Under the pieces are notes generated by a model. That model was not told the origin of the DNA. It ran no database searches and saw only the letters and a program-made list of their open reading frames with translations. DNA of 44,595 nucleotides from Gammaproteobacteria bacterium (GTDB lineage: Bacteria > Pseudomonadota > Gammaproteobacteria > JABDBA01), in NCBI GenBank assembly GCA_013288885.1, contig JABDBA010000015.1:1-44595 (forward strand), given 5' to 3'. Within the stretch, counting starts at the first letter, position 1. Every line of letters starts with the position of its first letter. The position numbers were made by a program, and so were the translations under genes. Shown piece after piece: positions 37,888 through 44,595 of the stretch.

Positions 37888-39627
37888 ATGTTAGGCAAAA
37901 GTAAAGAGCTTGTAAGACAAGATGCAGAACGTCTTTCTTCTTATTTCTCCAATAGAATGGAAGATTTTAATACAAAAATTGCAGAATTAATCGACGATGC
38001 AAAATTAGAAGAGGTTGAAAATTTTGAAAAAAATTACATTGCTGCTACTTCCGTCGATGCTATTTTAACGGATAACGGTAAATCTTTAATAAATTATTTT
38101 ACTTCTAAATTTAATCAAGATATTGCTACAATAGTTGCTGTAATAAAAACTAAATTTGATTCAGAAAAAGCAGATGAGTTGTGGTTATTTGTTATCGGTA
38201 TGAAAGGTTGGATAGTAAGAAACCTACTACCTTATGAAGGTTGTGCGGATATTTTATATGAACTACTTTTATCAGGTGATCTAAAAAAGATCGCGGGTTT
38301 GTTAAGTGGTTTAGAACATATCCACTATCCATTTGATGCAGTGTTTGATAATGGTGAAAAAACAGCAATTGAATGTTATTCCAAATTAGAAGTTGGTCAT
38401 CTTCTAGTTGATATTGCTGCTGTTGCTAACCCGCAAAAAGCTTATTTTGAACTTATTAGAAAAAGAGGAAAAACCATAACAAATTCTGAAGCGCTAATTG
38501 CACGAGTAAAAGAAAAAATGAAGCAGGAAAATATGAATGAACATTTGTTACAGCTATATAGCAACTGTATCACACTCGAAAATATGCATTTATCAGATGC
38601 ATCAAACAAGGAGTTTTCACGCCTACTTGAGTTAACTAGAAAGGTGCTGTTAGATGTTCTTCTTGATGTATCAAATGAAGATTTTACAATTAATGCTCAA
38701 GCCTTCACTTCTCCGAATCAAATATTTTCTATTCCGCAAATTGTTTGTACTGCAGAGCAACGCAAACAATTTAAGCGCTTTTTAGAGCAAGAGGCAGAAT
38801 CAAGATTTGGAAGAAAAGTATCCTATGCTAGGGGAATTTTACATGATTATAACTGCACACTAAAAGAATCAAAACAAAGTGAAGTGCCTTTAAAAGAAAA
38901 AATGGATGCAAAACCTGCCTCGCCTGTAGTAGCATCGCCAATTCCTACCATAACCCTAGGAGAAACAGTTGCACGGGCAAAAAGAGAAACAACTACACGG
39001 GCAAAAAAAGTAATAGTAGATAGCAGAAATCTGAATGAACTTTTGTTACAGGTATATAGCAACTGTACCATACTTCAAGATATGTACTTAAAAGGTGGCA
39101 ATGTGTTTGCATATATGTTTACTGCAAAAGCGTTGATAGAGGTTCTTTGTGCTAAATCAAATAAGGATTTTAACATTGATGCTCTACCTTTCCCCGTTCC
39201 GATCGAAGAACTTTCTATTCCGCAAATTGTTTGTACTGCAGAGCAACGCAAAGCATTTAAGCAGTTTTTAGAAAGAGAAGAACTAGAAATGACAGGAGTA
39301 CAAAAAATATGCGTTACGGAAATTCTCGATAATTATCGACAGCTACTAGCAGATAAACCTGGATTAGATCCTGCATTTGCAAAATCAACACAAATTGAGT
39401 TGCTTTTAAAGGACGCAGTAGAAACAAACTGTACGCAGCCTACAGTAGCGTCGTCAGTTTCTGTTACTAGTATGCATCGTTTTGATCCTAATTCGTCCCC
39501 AGCATCCACATCATCCACAGCAAGTTCAACGCCGTCTAAAGTTGCTAGTAGTACGGCATCAGAATCTTCTTCAGCTAGCACGCCAGCAACACCACCGGCT
39601 CGGGTTATGCCACCACTACCGGGTTGA
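37888..39627 (+). CDS. Hypothetical protein with duplicated SIPQIVCTAEQRK module (paralogue A)
   Basis: A 579-residue protein of no family I recognise. Residues about 9-200 match residues about 328-525 of the next gene (KLEEVE-FE-NY-AA, FNQDIA, SGDL--I-GLLS, KxAIEC). A roughly 90-residue module then occurs twice, at about 218-311 and 383-473. Each copy opens LLQ(L/V)YSNC and closes SIPQIVCTAEQRK (Ser281 and Ser443). The two closing segments are identical over 39 bases. A Ser/Thr/Ala/Pro-rich tail (about 520-579) ends TPATPPARVMPPLPG. No signal peptide or TM segment. AAGGGG precedes the ATG. It has its own promoter and terminator. Effector-like, but function unknown. Confidence 0.78.
   Translation: MLGKSKELVRQDAERLSSYFSNRMEDFNTKIAELIDDAKLEEVENFEKNYIAATSVDAILTDNGKSLINYFTSKFNQDIATIVAVIKTKFDSEKADELWLFVIGMKGWIVRNLLPYEGCADILYELLLSGDLKKIAGLLSGLEHIHYPFDAVFDNGEKTAIECYSKLEVGHLLVDIAAVANPQKAYFELIRKRGKTITNSEALIARVKEKMKQENMNEHLLQLYSNCITLENMHLSDASNKEFSRLLELTRKVLLDVLLDVSNEDFTINAQAFTSPNQIFSIPQIVCTAEQRKQFKRFLEQEAESRFGRKVSYARGILHDYNCTLKESKQSEVPLKEKMDAKPASPVVASPIPTITLGETVARAKRETTTRAKKVIVDSRNLNELLLQVYSNCTILQDMYLKGGNVFAYMFTAKALIEVLCAKSNKDFNIDALPFPVPIEELSIPQIVCTAEQRKAFKQFLEREELEMTGVQKICVTEILDNYRQLLADKPGLDPAFAKSTQIELLLKDAVETNCTQPTVASSVSVTSMHRFDPNSSPASTSSTASSTPSKVASSTASESSSASTPATPPARVMPPLPG
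38728..38766 (+). repeat. 39-bp perfect direct repeat inside the CDS (first copy)
   Basis: The 39 bases encoding SIPQIVCTAEQRK are identical to 39214-39252, 486 bases downstream. Flanking DNA in the two modules is much more diverged. This suggests recent gene conversion or strong constraint on this segment. Confidence 0.9.
39214..39252 (+). repeat. 39-bp perfect direct repeat inside the CDS (second copy)
   Basis: Second identical copy of 38728-38766. A diverged third copy encoding SIPQFVCTAAQRK begins at 41516 in the neighbouring paralogue. Confidence 0.9.
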
Positions 39628-39658
39628 TAAATTTGGTAACCAGAGGGCTACTCACCCT

Positions 39659-39696
39659 AAAAAACTACATCACTCGTAAGACGGTGTAGTTTTTTT
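39659..39696. terminator. Intrinsic terminator, possibly bidirectional
   Basis: AAAAAACTACATC and GGTGTAGTTTTTT form a stem flanked by A and T runs, so it could work on both strands. It lies between the two paralogous genes, just before the promoter of the second. Confidence 0.85.
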
Positions 39697-39700
39697 CGTG

Positions 39701-39709
39701 TGATATAAT
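39701..39709 (+). promoter_or_regulatory. Extended -10 promoter for paralogue B
   Basis: TGATATAAT is an extended -10 (TGnTATAAT) with no good -35. It starts five bases after the terminator, so the second paralogue is expressed independently of the first. Confidence 0.6.
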
Positions 39710-39742
39710 GGTATCCTTAGTGTGATCAAAGAGAGTATAACT

Positions 39743-42397
39743 ATGTTTAACAACAGCAATATAAGTTCACTAGTACTTGCGTTACATAAGGCGCTTGATG
39801 GCCGTGATGAGCAATCATTTAATAATGTTTGTGCAAGGCTTGCATCAGCTCCTGCTACAAAAGAAAGCGTTGTTTTAGCAATCGATAACAACGGTGAAAA
39901 CGCGTTGCATAAAGCATTTCGCTTAAATAATAAAAAAATAATTGAAACACTTTTAGCAGATTTAAGGCCTGCTGTAATGTCACAAGCCATGTTAACGCGT
40001 GATAAGAACCATAACACGCCGTTGATATATGTTAAAGATAGCGCATTGCGAGAAAGAGTCACCGCCCATCTGGGTTTTGATAACGCTAAATTTAGCGCAC
40101 AAGACAAGCAAATGCTAGAGGATTTTTGCAAATCGGTCATTGCTCCTGCTTTGCCTGAAAAAGAGCAACAGCGTTTGAGGAGATTAGCTTTCGCTAATAA
40201 AAAAACAGATGAAGACGCCTTCTTGCTCGCGCTTGACACTTTCAATCGTGTAATAAAATCAATAATCACCAAAGTTCCAGATGATAACCAAGATGAATCT
40301 AAGCAAGAACAGGATAGTGAGCCCATCGAAGAAAAAATAGCTTGGGAACTACTAAAATTATTACGATTTGCTATTCAATATCACAACTTGAGTAAAAAAG
40401 ATCATGACCAAATAAGGCGGAATTTTATAGAAAAAATTAAAGCACTTATCGTCAATTTGCAAGGGTTTAGGATTGGTGATAAATATTATGCAAAGAGTGT
40501 ACAAAAAATCTCGGAGAGCAAATCTGATTCTATTGATTTCGATTTCATAAATAGAGTGATAAAAGAAAGAGAAGATAAAATCGGCAATACAACAAAAAAA
40601 CGTCAAGAAAAAATAGCAGATGAAGCAACGGCTACAGCTAAAGCAGCAATGGAAGTTCAGGCAATAGCTGAACAGCAAAGGCAGCAAGAAGAACTAATGC
40701 AAAAAAGGCGGCAGAATGCGGAAAATTTTTCTTATTTCTTTTTGGATGAGATGAAAAGAATTAGTGCGACTATTAAAGAATTAGTTGCCGATACAAAATT
40801 AGAAGAGGTTGAATCTTTTGAAAGAAATTACACCGCTGCCGCTTCTATAGATGCTTTTTTAGTGGATGAAGATAGGGTTTTTGGAACATTCAAAACAGTA
40901 ACCAATTATCTGGCTTTTCAATTTAATCAAGATATTGCTTTAATAAAATCCAAGCTTGTTCCAGAAAAAGCAACAGAGCTATTGCGGGAGGTTGTCCATA
41001 AAAAAGCGAATATGGTTTTCTATGGACAAAGGGAAGATCTGGGTCATGCCGTATATAGAGCGTGTGCATCAGGTGATTTGACGATGATTGTTGGCTTGTT
41101 AAGTAATTTAGCACTTATCGATCAAGCAGAGTTATTATTTGTGAAAGTAGGTACACAAAAATCTGCGATTGAATGTTGTTCCAATTTAAAAGTGGGTGAT
41201 ATTCTGGTTGGTATTGATTTGCAGAATTTTTATTATGAACTTATTAAAAAACGTATGCAAGTGCCAAATTCTATAGCATCAATTGTGCAGGTAGAAGAAG
41301 TAATGCAACAGAAAAATATGGATCTACATTTGTTGCAGGTATATGTTCAATATCTCATAGCCGGTTCACAGTACGGAAGTAAATGTCGTCTTTTAGAGCC
41401 GTTCGAAGAAGTATTAATAACGGTCCTTACTTTCGAGTCAGATGCGGATTTTACAATTAAAGGCCAATCTTTTAAAGGCCAAGATTTTTCCGAATGGAAT
41501 ATGTATAGGGATTTCTCTATTCCACAATTTGTTTGTACCGCAGCACAACGTAAAGAATTTAAACAGTTTTTATTAGAAAGAAAAGCAGAGAAAACAGATG
41601 AATATCCGGCCGCTAAAAAAATTATGGATAAATATACAATATTAAAATTTTATAAACGAGAGAGACCAAAACGAAATGAATTACCTTTAAAAGAAAGGAT
41701 GGCAGCAAATTGTTCTCAACCTATAGCGTCTATAGCACGTGCAAAGTCCATTGCTGATGTGTTAGAAAAAACCAAGTTTTATGAGAAAGATCCTACGCAT
41801 TCACCGCCGCTTAGTGAGAGGTTGCATGAGTTTTTTGATGGTCTTTTTTTGATGGCTCCTGATGCAGTCATCATTGGTACAACAATAATTACGAAGCTTC
41901 TAGAGCAAATTTCAGTTATTGTTAAACGAGATGGGGAGCAATCTTTTTTACATAAAGCATGTGGCAGTGGCGATAAAGAACAGATCTATTCTCTTTTAGA
42001 ACATTTAGATGCAGCGGGTGTTGCGCAAGTACTAGCGGAGCGAGGCGGAGCATTAAATGTTGATCCTCCCTTATGCAAGATTCAAGATGAAAAAGTGATC
42101 AATGAGATTATTGATGTTATTGGCCCACAAAAAGTTTTTGCCATTAATCCGGCATTGACTAAACAGGCTTGGTTCAAAGAGAAAATGATTGTGCCTGCAA
42201 CAACCACTGTATCAACATCCAGTGTTAATTCCTCCGCAACAAACATGCATCGTGTAAATCTTAATCCAGATTCAGAACCTACATCACCCACAGTGCGTTC
42301 ATCGTCATCTATGGCTGTTAGTGGTTCGACATCAGCATCTTCTTCAGCTAGCACACCAGCAACACCGCTAACTAATGTTGCGGAACTTAAAGCTTAA
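39743..42397 (+). CDS. Hypothetical ankyrin-like protein, paralogue B of the SIPQ-module family
   Basis: An 884-residue protein, starting at ATG 39743; the GTG at 39722 would add seven residues. The N-terminus has ankyrin-like repeats (GENALHKAFRLNNKKIIETLL, NHNTPLIYV). About 300-325 is a Gln/Ala/Glu coiled coil. About 328-640 is the block shared with the preceding gene, with one module ending SIPQFVCTAAQRK (Ser592). A C-terminal ankyrin-like unit follows (GEQSFLHKACGSGDKEQIYSLL). The Ser/Thr tail contains SSSASTPATP, identical to that of paralogue A. Unrecognised family. It appears built from the same modules as its neighbour plus ankyrin ends. It probably acts in the cytosol or after secretion; it has no signal peptide. 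Confidence 0.78.
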   Translation: MFNNSNISSLVLALHKALDGRDEQSFNNVCARLASAPATKESVVLAIDNNGENALHKAFRLNNKKIIETLLADLRPAVMSQAMLTRDKNHNTPLIYVKDSALRERVTAHLGFDNAKFSAQDKQMLEDFCKSVIAPALPEKEQQRLRRLAFANKKTDEDAFLLALDTFNRVIKSIITKVPDDNQDESKQEQDSEPIEEKIAWELLKLLRFAIQYHNLSKKDHDQIRRNFIEKIKALIVNLQGFRIGDKYYAKSVQKISESKSDSIDFDFINRVIKEREDKIGNTTKKRQEKIADEATATAKAAMEVQAIAEQQRQQEELMQKRRQNAENFSYFFLDEMKRISATIKELVADTKLEEVESFERNYTAAASIDAFLVDEDRVFGTFKTVTNYLAFQFNQDIALIKSKLVPEKATELLREVVHKKANMVFYGQREDLGHAVYRACASGDLTMIVGLLSNLALIDQAELLFVKVGTQKSAIECCSNLKVGDILVGIDLQNFYYELIKKRMQVPNSIASIVQVEEVMQQKNMDLHLLQVYVQYLIAGSQYGSKCRLLEPFEEVLITVLTFESDADFTIKGQSFKGQDFSEWNMYRDFSIPQFVCTAAQRKEFKQFLLERKAEKTDEYPAAKKIMDKYTILKFYKRERPKRNELPLKERMAANCSQPIASIARAKSIADVLEKTKFYEKDPTHSPPLSERLHEFFDGLFLMAPDAVIIGTTIITKLLEQISVIVKRDGEQSFLHKACGSGDKEQIYSLLEHLDAAGVAQVLAERGGALNVDPPLCKIQDEKVINEIIDVIGPQKVFAINPALTKQAWFKEKMIVPATTTVSTSSVNSSATNMHRVNLNPDSEPTSPTVRSSSSMAVSGSTSASSSASTPATPLTNVAELKA

Positions 42398-42632
42398 TCA
42401 AAGCGGCAAGCACACTTACGGCGATGACAATCATTGTGCCCAATTTGGCGGTGAGGCGGTATTCCAGTTTTTCCATATCACCACGAAGAGCATTGATATC
42501 TTGCTTAGTGGCTATATTATTATCAACGATCTCTTTGAGCGCTTCAGCTTGAATTTCGGCTTGTAATTCTGGGCAGCCTACTTCTCGCAGTTTTTTAGAG
42601 TAGAGTAGCGTATCAAAAGTTGTGGTTGTCAT
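42387..42632 (-). CDS. DUF1640/CCDC90-like small coiled-coil membrane protein
   Basis: An 81-residue protein with the full bacterial DUF1640 layout. The N-terminal motif is FDTLLYSKKLREVGCPELQAEIQAEAL. The linker is IATKQDINALRGDMEKLEYRLTAKLG, and the C-terminal membrane segment is TMIVIAVSVLAALIKL. Homologues relate to the mitochondrial MCU-regulator fold; the bacterial function is unknown. Its last bases overlap the end of paralogue B by 11 (convergent). A shorter relative lies at 29131-29274. Confidence 0.85.
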   Translation of the reverse strand: MTTTTFDTLLYSKKLREVGCPELQAEIQAEALKEIVDNNIATKQDINALRGDMEKLEYRLTAKLGTMIVIAVSVLAALIKL

Positions 42633-42745
42633 GTGCGGCCCATTCTTAACTGTATCTAAACAATATTATATTATGAATACTTGAATAAGTCAATTAAGCT
42701 TTAAATCGCATAATGCCATGGAAAATGGTATTTCTCAATTGCCTT

Positions 42746-42796
42746 TAGTAAAATTACATGTAATAATTAGGTTGTAATAGTAAAATTACATGTAAT
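42746..42796. repeat. Two direct copies of a palindromic 19-mer upstream of the second ATPase
   Basis: TAGTAAAATTACATGTAAT occurs at 42746-42764 and 42778-42796, a 32-base period. Each contains the perfect palindrome ATTACATGTAAT; the second extends to AAATTACATGTAATTT. It ends 20 bases before the ATG of the DUF4143-type ATPase. The spacing of three helical turns suits cooperative binding of a dimeric repressor. Confidence 0.88.
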
Positions 42797-42816
42797 TTCT
42801 CTAGAGGACCCTAAAA

Positions 42817-44133
42817 ATGTACGCACAGCGCCTCAATGAAGCACGGATCTACCATTCTTTCGACAGCCCATTTGTTACCGCTCTATTAGGAGCCAGGCGG
42901 GTTGGCAAGAGTACCTTGGTGGCCCATTATGCAGAAACTCACCCGAAAAAATCTTGGGTTTTCCTTAATATGGATATCCGGGAACAGAACTTACGTGTGG
43001 AAGACGGGGGGCTACAGGCATTAATTCAGGAAAATCTCAAACGGCAAATAGGCCAAGGTGAAAAAATTTGGGTGGCGATCGATGAAGCACAAAAATGCCC
43101 ACCATTATTTGATCAAGTAAAAGTACTTTATGATCAATATAAAGATAAAAATATCATTAAATTTATTTTAACCGGTTCAGGTTTTTTAAGCCTGCATCAA
43201 CTGAGTGCGGAAAGTTTAGCAGGAAGAATCGAATTATTACATTTACGCGAATTTGGTTTACTAGAAACTGTCGCATTAGAACATGGCATGAAGTTACCAG
43301 AAAAATCTATTTTTGAATTTGCTTGCGATGATTTCAATCCGCAACGACTTGAGCAACATATCAATGCATTGGCACCATGGAAACCGGTATTGGAAAAAAG
43401 TTTAGATGAACAACAAATATGGGGAGGGCTACCAGAAATATTAGCTATTCCTGAAATCGGCAATCGACGCAGCTATTTAAGTAATTATTTGCAAACTTAT
43501 TTAGAAAAAGACATTCGTGCAATAACCACTATCAGTGATTTAAACTTGTATCAAAAAATGATGGGTGTTATCGCCGAACAAACAGGCTCGCTACGCCAAG
43601 ATAATTCAATTACTGCTGCACTAAATTGTGCAAACGATACTTTACAAAAATATCGTGGGTTTTTATTGGCGACATTAATGTATAGAGAAGTTTATCCATT
43701 TATCGGTAGCGTATTAAAGCGTTTAGTAAAATCCCCCAAAGGTTATCTTTTAAATAATGGTTTGATTAGTTATTTGACAGGTATCGATGATTTAAATGTA
43801 CTGCAAAAAAGCGGTTTGATCGGTCATCGTTTTGAAAATTGGTTTTTAAAAGAATTGCAAATTTGGTTAGATCGTGAAACCAAGCGCAGCGATATTTATT
43901 ATTGGCGCACTGCAGGTGGTATGGAAGTAGATTTTGTAGTGCAGAAAAACCCAGAAATATATCCTTTTGAAGTGACTTACTCCAATCGCGTTCAAGATAA
44001 GAAGCTCAGAAACTTAAGCCAATTCCTCCGTGATGAATCCAAAGCTAAAATGGGTTTTTATATCTATACTGGCGATTATCACTACGATGCCAACCAGCGG
44101 ATTTGTTTTTTGCCCGCTTGGGCGGTGGGGTAG
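42817..44133 (+). CDS. AAA ATPase with C-terminal DUF4143 domain
   Basis: A 438-residue protein. Walker A is GARRVGKS (25-32), Walker B IWVAIDEAQK (Asp89, Glu90), and LTGSGFL is sensor-like. The linker LQTYLEKDIRAITTISDLNLYQKMMGVIAEQTG opens DUF4143. The end is nuclease-like: YYWRTAGGMEVDFVV (Asp372) and PFEVTY (Glu385). The lysine expected in an ExK motif is Thr here, so nuclease activity is doubtful. The family is widespread, often singly scattered, and poorly understood. It is a different subfamily from the ATPase at 15961 but is preceded, like it, by a pair of palindromes. Confidence 0.9.
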   Translation: MYAQRLNEARIYHSFDSPFVTALLGARRVGKSTLVAHYAETHPKKSWVFLNMDIREQNLRVEDGGLQALIQENLKRQIGQGEKIWVAIDEAQKCPPLFDQVKVLYDQYKDKNIIKFILTGSGFLSLHQLSAESLAGRIELLHLREFGLLETVALEHGMKLPEKSIFEFACDDFNPQRLEQHINALAPWKPVLEKSLDEQQIWGGLPEILAIPEIGNRRSYLSNYLQTYLEKDIRAITTISDLNLYQKMMGVIAEQTGSLRQDNSITAALNCANDTLQKYRGFLLATLMYREVYPFIGSVLKRLVKSPKGYLLNNGLISYLTGIDDLNVLQKSGLIGHRFENWFLKELQIWLDRETKRSDIYYWRTAGGMEVDFVVQKNPEIYPFEVTYSNRVQDKKLRNLSQFLRDESKAKMGFYIYTGDYHYDANQRICFLPAWAVG

Positions 44134-44134
44134 T

Positions 44135-44595
44135 TTACAGTATTAATCCCAAATTTGGTAATGGTGGGATTGGTTTGTTTAAAGCGCGGATAAACTCTTC
44201 ATCTGCGGCTGCTTTTTGTTTTGGATCGAGGGGTGGCGGTAAATCATCATCGCTGTCCCATCCCGAGACTGATGTGTTATTTTGATTTAAAACACTAAAT
44301 GCAATTAATTGTTTAGCAGTCGGTTGTGCAGGTGCTGCAAATTTGGGAGGTGCGGGTTCATTTTTCATAGATGGATTTTCTTTATCGATTTGTGCCAATT
44401 CTTCCGCAGTGAATAACGCCGTTAATGGTTTTGTAAGCTCGTTTTTAGAAAAAACAAAAGATTTTTTCGAGGCTTCATCATATATTGTTATTTGCGCACT
44501 TAATAATTCAGTTTTTGTTAGTTGTTCGTGTCTTAATAAAACCATTAATATCCATCTTAAAGAATTAACATCAGGTTTAAAATTACCGCTTTTAT
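44135..44595 (-). CDS. Hypothetical Pro-rich protein, partial at right edge
   Basis: The reverse frame is open from its stop at 44135 to the last base, so the N-terminus lies outside the window; an internal ATG exists at 44545. The visible part includes SLRWILMVLLRHEQLTKTE, a helical region (KNELTKPLTALFTAEELAQ), and a disordered acidic/Pro-rich end (SDDDLPPPLDPKQ, PIPPLPNLGLIL). No family recognised. The proline tail is reminiscent of the other effector-like proteins in the window. It converges on the DUF4143 ATPase, whose stop lies one base away. Confidence 0.6.
   Translation of the reverse strand, partial: KSGNFKPDVNSLRWILMVLLRHEQLTKTELLSAQITIYDEASKKSFVFSKNELTKPLTALFTAEELAQIDKENPSMKNEPAPPKFAAPAQPTAKQLIAFSVLNQNNTSVSGWDSDDDLPPPLDPKQKAAADEEFIRALNKPIPPLPNLGLIL

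Overview
The window looks like a chromosomal segment of an AT-rich gammaproteobacterium adapted to life in or with eukaryotic cells, most plausibly a Legionellales/Coxiella-like lineage. The core evidence is gammaproteobacterial: smc-zipA-(nad genes)-ligA, a short 4.5S SRP RNA beside dnaX-ybaB-recR, and thrS-infC-rpmI-rplT with an AUU-started infC. The host-associated evidence is a scatter of large unrecognised proteins with degenerate ankyrin repeats and Ser/Thr/Pro-rich tails, the usual look of secreted effector candidates in that order. The lineage and the effector role are inferences. No secretion genes are in the window.

Layout. 1-952: ankyrin gene running off the left edge, split by one in-frame TGA. 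1175-11573: smc, zipA, nadC, nadB, nadA, ligA, all on the + strand. They cover chromosome organisation, Z-ring anchoring, de novo NAD synthesis and the NAD-dependent ligase. nadC-nadB is bracketed by two inverted copies of a 93-bp repeat. 11582-18435: accessory zone with an ankyrin-like protein, a SmrA-like Smr protein, a three-gene quinone reductase/intradiol dioxygenase/lipocalin-like operon, a DUF234-type ATPase behind two long palindromes, and a plasmid-type Rep_3 initiator. The operon and the Rep gene share an unusual operator (TACGAG-N16-CTCGTA enclosing TTGACA). 18517-21576: a 1019-residue ankyrin-like protein. 21684-26787: trpS, an MFS transporter, uvrB and a GntR-family repressor. 27137-29274: a multi-pass membrane protein with its own promoter and terminator, an overlapping pair of tiny genes, tRNA-Val(GAC) and a 47-residue coiled-coil/TM remnant. 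29349-32410: translation operon. 32474-37737: LysE transporter, a disordered/coiled-coil protein, recR, ybaB, dnaX and 4.5S RNA.

37888-44595 is the most unusual part. Two adjacent paralogous proteins of 579 and 884 residues share a module I do not recognise, marked by SIPQ(I/F)VCTA-QRK. The module is duplicated inside the first protein and joined to ankyrin-like ends in the second. Next come a DUF1640-like small protein, a DUF4143-type ATPase behind two copies of a palindromic repeat, and a partial Pro-rich protein leaving the right edge.

Five copies of a REP/BIME-like element (ends TGTAGGTCGG / CCGACCTACA) punctuate the intergenic regions. I see no transposase, integrase, CRISPR array or rRNA. 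No gene-free stretch exceeds 300 bases except 26788-27136, which holds a degenerate repeat copy, a strong promoter and a long leader.
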